Part shown: positions 14,395-20,215 of the stretch, in pieces | How the letters are laid out: the number at the start of each line of letters is the position of its first letter | How positions within the stretch are numbered: position 1 is the stretch's first letter | Origin: Deinococcus sp. | Lineage (GTDB): Bacteria > Deinococcota > Deinococci > Deinococcales > Deinococcaceae | Reading direction: 5' to 3' | Assembly (NCBI GenBank): GCA_018260275.1 | Contig: JAGLBK010000022.1 | Span: 1-20,215, forward strand | DNA: 20,215 nt | The notes under the pieces: generated by a model | The model's database searches: none | The model's input: only the letters and a program-made list of their open reading frames with translations | Told to the model about the DNA's origin: nothing | Position numbers and translations under genes: made by a program

Positions 14395-16353
14395 ATGTCG
14401 CATGACCAGTTTCAAGCCAATACCCATATCGACGCCATGCTGCACGAAATCCGCGTCATCGAACCCAGCGACGCGTTCAGGGCCAAAGCCCGGATCAGCC
14501 GCGCCGACTACGAGCGGATGTACCGCCAGAGCCTCGACCAGCCCGACGAATTCTGGGGTGGCGTGGCGGGCGAACTCCACTGGAACAAAAAATGGGACCG
14601 CGTGCTTGACTGGCAAGAGCCGCATGCCCAGTGGTTTGTCGGCGGCCAGACCAACGTGGCCTATAACGCGCTCGACCGCAACATCGGGCGTGGCCTGGGG
14701 GACAAGCGGGCGTTCATCTGGGAAGGCGAGGACGGCGAGGTCCGCAGCTACACCTACTCGGAACTGCTGCGCGAGGTGTGTAAGGCTGCCAACGCCCTGA
14801 CCGCGCTGGGTGTGCAACAGGGCGACCGCGTGACCCTTTATATGCCCCTGATTCCGGAAGCCGCCATTGCCATGCTGGCCTGCGCCCGCATCGGCGCGGT
14901 GCACAGCGTGATCTTCGGGGGCTTCAGCGTTTCGGCGCTGGCTGACCGTATCGGGAACGCGCAGAGCCGGGTTGTGATCACCGCCGACGCGGGCTACCGC
15001 CGGGGCAAGCCCGTGGACCTGAAAGCCAACGTGGATCAGGCGGCCAAAGCCGTCTCCTGCCTCGAAAAAGTGGTGGTGGTCAGGCGGGCCGCAACCGAGG
15101 TGGCCTGGGACGAGGGCCGCGACGTGTGGTGGCACGACCTCGTAGACGGGGCCAGCGACCAGCACGAGGCACCAGCGCTTGACAGTGAGCACCCCCTGTT
15201 CGTGCTGTACACCAGCGGCAGCACTGGCAAGCCCAAAGGCGTGCTGCACACCACTGGCGGCTACATGGTCGCTACCTACCTGACCACGCAGACGGTGTTC
15301 GACCTGCGGGACGACGACATCTACTGGTGCACCGCCGACGTGGGCTGGATTACTGGGCACAGCTACAGCGTGTATGGGCCGCTGCTCAACGGCGCGGCGG
15401 TCATGCTGTACGAGGGCGCCCCCAACCAGCCCGATTGGGGCCGCTTCTGGGACATCATCCAGAAGCACCGGGTCACGGTTTTGTACACTGCGCCCACGGC
15501 CATTCGCAGTTTCATGCAGCACGGCGACGAGATTCCGGGCCGCTACGACCTGAGCAGTCTGCGGCTGCTGGGCAGCGTGGGCGAGCCGATCAACCCTGAA
15601 GCGTGGATGTGGTACTACCGCGTCATTGGCGGCGAGCGCTGCCCCGTGGTAGATACCTGGTGGCAGACCGAAACCGGCTCGATCATGCTGACCACCCTGC
15701 CGGGGGCCTTTCCCAGCAAGCCGGGCAGCGCGGGCCTGCCGATGTTCGGTGTGGAACCAGCCCTGATGACCCGTGAAGGTGAGGAACTCGGCGCGGATGA
15801 CGGCGGCCTGCTGGTCATCAAGCGGCCCTGGCCTTCGATGCTCCGCACGGTGTACGGCGACGACGAACGCTACCGCAAGACGTACTGGGGCGAGATTCCG
15901 CACGTTTACTTCGCGGGCGACGGCGCCCGCCGCGACGCCGACGGGTATTACACCATCGTGGGCCGCGTGGACGACGTGCTGAACGTCTCCGGGCACCGCC
16001 TGGGCACCATGGAGATCGAGTCGGCGCTGGTGTCTCACCCCAGTGTCTCGGAAGCCGCCGTGGTAGGCCGCCCGGACGCCGTCAAAGGGGAGAGCGTGGT
16101 GGCGTTCATCCTGCTTCAGGACGGACACAGCGCCGACGCGCAGGCGCTGCGTGCCCACGTGACCCGCGAAATCGGTGCCCTGGCCCGCCCGGACGCCATC
16201 TACGTGGCTGAGGCGATGCCCAAGACCCGCAGCGGCAAGATCATGCGGCGGTTCCTGCGCCAGATCGCGGCGGGCCAGGCCATCGAGGGCGACACCAGCA
16301 CCCTGGAAGACCCCGGCGTGCTGACCAGAATCGCCGCGACGGCAGCCATTTGA
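14395..16353 (+). CDS. acs: Acetate--CoA ligase (acetyl-CoA synthetase)
   Basis: A 652-aa AMP-forming enzyme that converts acetate, ATP and CoA to acetyl-CoA through acetyl-AMP. The phosphate-binding loop YTSGSTGKPKG is at 272-282, WWQTETG at 422-428, the hinge and core GRVDDVLNVSGHRLGTMEIE near 523-542, and the catalytic lysine in PKTRSGKIMRR is K615. In Acs this lysine is controlled by reversible acetylation; the nearby GNAT genes are some 4 kb away and no link can be claimed. Length and motifs are full and normal. It has a strong GGAGG site and a long leader with a palindrome, suggesting carbon-source regulation. It faces the NERD gene with a 28-nt gap and no clear terminator. Confidence 0.97.
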   Translation: MSHDQFQANTHIDAMLHEIRVIEPSDAFRAKARISRADYERMYRQSLDQPDEFWGGVAGELHWNKKWDRVLDWQEPHAQWFVGGQTNVAYNALDRNIGRGLGDKRAFIWEGEDGEVRSYTYSELLREVCKAANALTALGVQQGDRVTLYMPLIPEAAIAMLACARIGAVHSVIFGGFSVSALADRIGNAQSRVVITADAGYRRGKPVDLKANVDQAAKAVSCLEKVVVVRRAATEVAWDEGRDVWWHDLVDGASDQHEAPALDSEHPLFVLYTSGSTGKPKGVLHTTGGYMVATYLTTQTVFDLRDDDIYWCTADVGWITGHSYSVYGPLLNGAAVMLYEGAPNQPDWGRFWDIIQKHRVTVLYTAPTAIRSFMQHGDEIPGRYDLSSLRLLGSVGEPINPEAWMWYYRVIGGERCPVVDTWWQTETGSIMLTTLPGAFPSKPGSAGLPMFGVEPALMTREGEELGADDGGLLVIKRPWPSMLRTVYGDDERYRKTYWGEIPHVYFAGDGARRDADGYYTIVGRVDDVLNVSGHRLGTMEIESALVSHPSVSEAAVVGRPDAVKGESVVAFILLQDGHSADAQALRAHVTREIGALARPDAIYVAEAMPKTRSGKIMRRFLRQIAAGQAIEGDTSTLEDPGVLTRIAATAAI

Positions 16354-16381
16354 GCCTCAGCCTGGGCTGCTGGCATCCCGG

Positions 16382-17398
16382 CTAAGGATTGACGAAATAG
16401 AGGTTCGACGCCGAACAGTTCGGGCAATCGGTATAGAACTTCGGGCCGCTTTTACGCAGCCGGGCTGGTGTACCACACGCAGCGCAGGTGGCCTTGATCG
16501 CCGTGTTGCCCCCGCACTCCCGGCACTTGAAGTAGTAGCTGCGCCCGAACCTGATTTCGAGGTCGTGGCTTTGGCAATGGCTGCACTGGCCTCTGCTGCC
16601 CTGGGATTGCCCCCGGGGTCGCATGGCGTCTGTCGTGGCCTGCTGGCGCTGTAGGTCGCCGGGCGAAGGCTGCGGCAAAGTCACTTCCCTGGCGCTGGGC
16701 GCAGCCTGCTCCTGGTGCTGCTGCCCGGTCTGACTTTCGGTAGGGCGCTCACTATGGTGCGCCTGCAAAAAAGCCGTCACGCGGTCAAATTCCTCGGGCG
16801 TCAGGTAAAAGCCGGGCGTGTCCTTGCGGGTTTCGGCGCTCAGCAGACTGGCGGCGCGCTGGTGGCTGGCGATCAGCTGCCGGACGTGTTCGGGAATCTG
16901 ATCGGCCTTTTTGACCTCGGGAAGCTGGCCCCGGTACTTGATCACGCCGCTGTCGCTGATCGCCACCGCCACATCGATAATGAAGCCAGTAAAACCGCCC
17001 TGTTTGAGGCCGAACAGGAGCTTGTTGCGAAGTTCGGTCTTGTGGGCCTGAAGGAAACCACGTAAAAAATCCGCCTGTCGTCTGGCCTGGAGAACGGGCG
17101 AGGGCATTCCGCTTTTGCGCCCGTTCCATTCCCGAACCCATTCGTCCCGCTCGTTGATGCCGACGGCGCTGGTGACGCTTTTGCTCTCCACGACGATAAA
17201 GCCCGCCCGGTGAAAGATCAGGTGGTCGATCTGCGCGACCTCGCCCGCGTGTTCAAAGCTCAGGTTGTTGAATACGCGAACGTCCTGGCTTTCCCCGAAC
17301 GCCCGGCGCAGGTAGTGGGCCATCTGGCGCTCGGCTTCGTTGCCTGCCCGCTGGAAAAGGTTCTGAGTTGGGGCCGCCGTATGTTCCTTGACGATCAT
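16382..17398 (-). CDS. NERD-domain protein with two C-terminal zinc ribbons
   Basis: A 338-aa protein. The N-terminal NERD (nuclease-related) domain spans about residues 15-135; GEVAQIDHLIFHRAGFIVVESKS supplies E53, D58, E71 and K73, the D-ExK core of PD-(D/E)xK nucleases. Residues about 195-213 form a small helical segment, and 215-268 are a Gln/Pro-rich linker. Two four-cysteine zinc ribbons follow: C272, C275, C292, C295 and C305, C308, C325, C328. The second (CPNCSASNLYF) resembles topoisomerase I zinc ribbons. A nucleic-acid-cleaving role is likely by family but untested. The ATG has no Shine-Dalgarno sequence; a TTGACA promoter lies just upstream. It faces acs and lies downstream of tRNA-Ala. 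Confidence 0.88.
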   Translation of the reverse strand: MIVKEHTAAPTQNLFQRAGNEAERQMAHYLRRAFGESQDVRVFNNLSFEHAGEVAQIDHLIFHRAGFIVVESKSVTSAVGINERDEWVREWNGRKSGMPSPVLQARRQADFLRGFLQAHKTELRNKLLFGLKQGGFTGFIIDVAVAISDSGVIKYRGQLPEVKKADQIPEHVRQLIASHQRAASLLSAETRKDTPGFYLTPEEFDRVTAFLQAHHSERPTESQTGQQHQEQAAPSAREVTLPQPSPGDLQRQQATTDAMRPRGQSQGSRGQCSHCQSHDLEIRFGRSYYFKCRECGGNTAIKATCAACGTPARLRKSGPKFYTDCPNCSASNLYFVNP

Positions 17399-17415
17399 GA
17401 TGAGCCGAACAGTAA

Positions 17416-17444
17416 TGCGTAAATGCCCAAGAGTTCTATGTCAA
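17416..17444 (-). promoter_or_regulatory. Promoter of NERD gene
   Basis: On the minus strand a perfect TTGACA (17444-17439), 17 nt, TACGCA (17421-17416). The transcript would start about 10 nt before the ATG at 17398. A second TACTGT (17414-17409) is an alternative -10. Confidence 0.5.
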
Positions 17445-17496
17445 ATTCTGCGTGCCGGGGGCTAAACAACCGACCTGCGCCCGGCTTATCGCGCAA

Positions 17497-17527
17497 TAAA
17501 AAAAGACACCGCGTTGAGCAGTGTCTT
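17497..17527 (-). terminator. Terminator of tRNA-Ala
   Basis: On the minus strand AAGACAC (17527-17521) pairs with GTGTCTT (17509-17503), followed by a run of seven T residues. This is a classical intrinsic terminator placed 6 nt after the tRNA 3' end. Confidence 0.92.
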
Positions 17528-17532
17528 CTTCT

Positions 17533-17608
<76 letters not shown>

Positions 17609-17643
17609 ACTTCCGTGCTTGCGCCTCTTTTCAAGGCTTAGCC

Positions 17644-17672
17644 AGATTAACAGGGCGGCGGCTTTCTGTCAA
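17644..17672 (-). promoter_or_regulatory. Promoter of tRNA-Ala
   Basis: On the minus strand TTGACA (17672-17667), 17 nt, TAATCT (17649-17644). Start is expected near 17637, giving a short leader that contains GGC-TAA-GCC. It is the best-matching promoter in the window. Confidence 0.9.
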
Positions 17673-17699
17673 GCGTTCCGGCTGCGGCGGCTGGGCGGC

Positions 17700-19007
17700 T
17701 CAGTTCACCCGGTCCAGAATCAGCGGCTGGGCGGCGGGCTGCGCCGGGCCAAAGCCCAGGCCGCCGCGCAAAAGCTCCAGCGCCCGCTCCAGGCCGCGCC
17801 CGCTCCGGTGATAGAGGCGCATGACCGCTTCCCCGGCCTGCACGGCGTCGCCCGGCTTTTTGAGCAACTCGACCCCGACACCGTGATCTATAGCCTCGCC
17901 CTTGCGTTCGCGTCCGCCGCCCATCACCAGTACGGCGCGGCCCACGCTCAGGGCGTCGATACGCTGAAGGTAGCCCGCTTCCGGCGCGGTGATCTCGGCG
18001 CGGCCAGGGGCCACATCGAAGCTGGCCGGGTTATCCACGTAGCCCGCGTCGCCGCCCTGCGCGGCCACGAATTCGCGGAACTTGTGCAGGGCGCTACCGT
18101 CCACCAGGGTCTGCCGGGCGCGGGCTTCGGCCTGGGCGGGGTCTTCACCGTGGGCGCTCAGGGCCTCGGCAGCCAGCGCCACGCACAGTTCGGTCAGGTC
18201 GGCGGGACCGTGACCGCGCAGGGTGTCCAGCGCCTCCAGCACTTCCAGACTGTTGCCCGCCATGCGGCCCAGCGGGGTGTCCATGTCGGTCAGCACGGCG
18301 CGGATCTGCCGCCCGGCGTGCGTGCCGATATCTACCATTGCGCGGGCCAGTTCGCGCCCGGCGCCCAGCGTACCCATGAAGGCCCCCGCCCCGACTTTCA
18401 CGTCGAGCACGATGGTATGCGCCCCGGAAGCCAGTTTCTTACTCATGATGCTGCTGGCGATTAGCGGCAGGCTGTTAACGGTGGCGGTCACGTCACGCAG
18501 GGCATACAGTTTGCCGTCGGCGGGCGCGAGATTCTTGCTTTGTCCGACCAGGGCGAGGCCCACTTCACGGGCCTGTTTCAGAAACTGTGCCTCGGAAAGC
18601 TCCGCCGTCCAGCCTGGAATGCTTTCGAGCTTGTCAATGGTGCCCCCAGTGTGCGCCAGCCCACGCCCGCTCATCTTGGCGACCGTCAGGCCCAGCGCCG
18701 CCAGCATTGGCGTCAGGATCAGGCTGGTCTTGTCGCCCACGCCGCCGGTGCTGTGCTTGTCTACGGTGCGCGGCAGGTTGCCCAGGTTCATCTGCTCGCC
18801 GCTTCCGGCCATAACCAGGGTTAGGTCGGCGGTTTCCTGGAGGGTCATACCTTTTAGAAACACCGCCATGAGCCACGCGCTGACCTGATAGTCGGGCACG
18901 TGACCGTTGGTAAAGCCCAGCACAAGAGCTTCCAGCTCGGCGCGGGTGTGGGTGCCCCCGTCGCGTTTTTTCTGGATCAGGTCGGGAGTGTGAAGACTGA
19001 GAGTCAT
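17700..19007 (-). CDS. deoA: Thymidine/pyrimidine-nucleoside phosphorylase
   Basis: A 435-aa salvage enzyme that splits thymidine or other pyrimidine nucleosides with phosphate, giving the base and (deoxy)ribose-1-phosphate. The phosphate-binding segment KHSTGGVGDKTS starts at K84. The family signature SGRGLAHTGGTIDKLESIPG is at 113-132. The base-binding residues R171, S186 and K190 (YALRDV, SSIMSKK) fall at the same positions as in E. coli DeoA. The C-terminal alpha/beta domain (GEAIDHGVGVELLKKPGDAVQAGE) is intact. Sequence alone cannot decide between DeoA (thymidine) and the broader Pdp, so the symbol is provisional. TAAACT lies 5 nt before the ATG. It diverges from the dynamin-like gene with 34 nt between starts. 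Confidence 0.95.
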   Translation of the reverse strand: MTLSLHTPDLIQKKRDGGTHTRAELEALVLGFTNGHVPDYQVSAWLMAVFLKGMTLQETADLTLVMAGSGEQMNLGNLPRTVDKHSTGGVGDKTSLILTPMLAALGLTVAKMSGRGLAHTGGTIDKLESIPGWTAELSEAQFLKQAREVGLALVGQSKNLAPADGKLYALRDVTATVNSLPLIASSIMSKKLASGAHTIVLDVKVGAGAFMGTLGAGRELARAMVDIGTHAGRQIRAVLTDMDTPLGRMAGNSLEVLEALDTLRGHGPADLTELCVALAAEALSAHGEDPAQAEARARQTLVDGSALHKFREFVAAQGGDAGYVDNPASFDVAPGRAEITAPEAGYLQRIDALSVGRAVLVMGGGRERKGEAIDHGVGVELLKKPGDAVQAGEAVMRLYHRSGRGLERALELLRGGLGFGPAQPAAQPLILDRVN

Positions 19008-19012
19008 ACGGC

Positions 19013-19018
19013 AGTTTA
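19013..19018 (-). promoter_or_regulatory. -10-like box of nucleoside phosphorylase
   Basis: TAAACT on the minus strand, 5 nt from the ATG at 19007. It lies back to back with the plus-strand box at 19030-19035. Confidence 0.5.
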
Positions 19019-19029
19019 GACGCGGGCGC

Positions 19030-19035
19030 TAGTCT
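19030..19035 (+). promoter_or_regulatory. -10-like box of dynamin-like gene
   Basis: TAGTCT, 6 nt from the ATG at 19042. No Shine-Dalgarno sequence. Confidence 0.5.
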
Positions 19036-19041
19036 GAGGCC

Positions 19042-20215
19042 ATGCTCGTTTCCTCCCGCACCCAGGATCTGCTTTCGCGTGAGCGGTCGCTGCTCTCCGA
19101 CCTTCAGGCTTTTCTGGAGCTTCAGGGGGCGCCGCCCGAGGTGGTCGAGCACGCCCGCACCGCCGTGGCGACCCTCGACGAGACTTTTCTGCTGGTGGTG
19201 GTGGGCGAGTTCAACGCGGGCAAGAGCAGTTTCGTGAATGCCCTGCTGGGCGCGAAGGTGCTGCCCGAGGGTGTCACGCCGACCACCGACCGGATTTACG
19301 TGTTGGTGCACGGCGACACGCCCGGCCAGATGGAACCGACCCGTGACCCCTTCGTGAGCCGCCTGACCTACCCACTGCCCAGTCTGGAAGGGGTGGCGCT
19401 GGTCGATACGCCCGGCACCAACGCCATTATCCGGCAGCATCAGGCGCTGACCGAGGGCTTTTTGCCGCGGGCCGACCTGGTGCTGTTTCTGACCAGTGCC
19501 GACCGCCCCTTCACCGAGTCCGAGCGGCAGTTCCTGAGCCTGGCCGCCCGCTGGGGCCGCAGCGTAATCATGGTGGTCAACAAGGCCGACCTGCTCGAAA
19601 CGCCTGAGCAGCGCGAGCAGGTCAAGGAGTTCGTGCAGGACGGGGCGCGGGGCGTGCTGGGCCTGACGCCGCCGGTAGCCCTGGTCAGTGCGCGGGCAGA
19701 GCAGCGCAATGCCCAGAATGGCGGCGATCCGGGCTTTGGGGCGCTGCGGCTTTTGCTCTCGGCGCGGCTTTCCGAGACCGAGCGCACCCGTCTCAAGCTC
19801 AGTTCGCCGCTGAATACGGCGGCAGAGTTGCTGGGCGGGGAAGAAGCGCGGGCCAGCGCAGCACGCACCACCCTGACCGAGGATTTACGCGTGCTCCAGG
19901 ACCTCGAAGCCCAGAGCGAGCACCACCGCGCGACCATGCTGGGTGAACTCGACGGGCAACTCAACCGCGTGGGACGGCTGCTGTCGGAATTTGAAGTGCG
20001 GGCCGATAAGTTCATCGACGAAAAACTGCAATTTCGCAACCTGCGCGGCCTGATGAACAGCCGGGAGCTGGAAGAAGCGTTCCGGCGCGAGGCGGTAGGC
20101 GACCTGCCCGAAGCCCTTGACCGGCAGTTCGGCAGCATGATCGACCGCTTCGTCGAGTCTAATCTGCACTTCTGGGAGGACGTGCAGGCGTTCCTGATTC
20201 GCCGTCAGCCCAGCG
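19042..20215 (+). CDS. Bacterial dynamin-like GTPase, partial (3' end beyond window)
   Basis: The first 391 residues of an open frame that runs off the right edge. The GTPase domain (about residues 45-235) has the P-loop GEFNAGKSS (55-63), switch I threonines TPTTD (79-83), DTPG (122-125) and NKAD (180-183). From about 240 the sequence becomes long, charged helices (LTEDLRVLQDLEAQSEHH, LNRVGRLLSEFEVRADKF), as in the stalk of bacterial dynamin-like proteins, which remodel or protect membranes. The lipid-binding tip is not seen and may lie beyond the window. All four G motifs are intact. It diverges from the nucleoside phosphorylase, and its partner genes, if any, lie to the right. Confidence 0.9.
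   Translation, partial: MLVSSRTQDLLSRERSLLSDLQAFLELQGAPPEVVEHARTAVATLDETFLLVVVGEFNAGKSSFVNALLGAKVLPEGVTPTTDRIYVLVHGDTPGQMEPTRDPFVSRLTYPLPSLEGVALVDTPGTNAIIRQHQALTEGFLPRADLVLFLTSADRPFTESERQFLSLAARWGRSVIMVVNKADLLETPEQREQVKEFVQDGARGVLGLTPPVALVSARAEQRNAQNGGDPGFGALRLLLSARLSETERTRLKLSSPLNTAAELLGGEEARASAARTTLTEDLRVLQDLEAQSEHHRATMLGELDGQLNRVGRLLSEFEVRADKFIDEKLQFRNLRGLMNSRELEEAFRREAVGDLPEALDRQFGSMIDRFVESNLHFWEDVQAFLIRRQPS

Noticed and set aside
14374..16158. Long minus-strand open frame (594 codons) antisense to acs
   Set aside because: acs carries every family motif on the plus strand; the reverse frame is a composition effect of high GC at third positions.

Overview
The window is high-GC bacterial chromosome that reads as Deinococcus or a close relative. 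Three things point there: a folate-dependent TrmFO, the protein set (LACTB2-like hydrolase, DUF4126, HemW, dynamin-like GTPase), and many genes whose start codon lies 5-8 nt after a TANNNT -10-like hexamer. The last is the signature of leaderless mRNAs, which are known to be common in Deinococcus. The assignment is inference, since no 16S gene or species marker is present. No prophage, intact insertion sequence or CRISPR array was seen.

Layout from left to right. Positions 1-143 hold a structured non-coding stretch, followed on the minus strand by a YbjN-like protein, an MBL-fold hydrolase with a C-terminal winged helix, and trmFO. A 163-aa unknown diverges from trmFO. A minus-strand pair (PaaI-type thioesterase, then arsC) diverges from a 112-aa conserved unknown and hemW. 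HemW carries an unusual in-frame block of about 50 codons built of three short tandem-repeat arrays. A 158-aa CxxC protein faces hemW, with interlocking stop codons. An AT-rich, 319-nt gap leads to lpdA. Next come a minus-strand GNAT overlapping a 219-aa unknown, a 48-bp array of three 16-bp repeats, and a divergent second GNAT. A bidirectional terminator separates that GNAT from a DUF4126 membrane protein.

The right half holds a 140-aa unknown coupled to pth (minus), a secreted PEBP-fold protein coupled to a secreted beta-propeller (plus), and acs (plus). These are followed by a NERD nuclease-like protein with two zinc ribbons (minus), tRNA-Ala(GGC) with strong promoter and terminator (minus), a pyrimidine nucleoside phosphorylase (minus), and a divergent dynamin-like GTPase that runs off the right edge.

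Most genes are housekeeping: tRNA modification and recycling, haem handling, lipoamide oxidation, acetate activation, nucleoside salvage. The parts most worth a second look are the short tandem-repeat arrays (one inside a gene, one sharing its octamer 2.3 kb away), the leaderless-promoter pattern, the 16-bp operator-like array, and several translationally coupled pairs containing unknown proteins.
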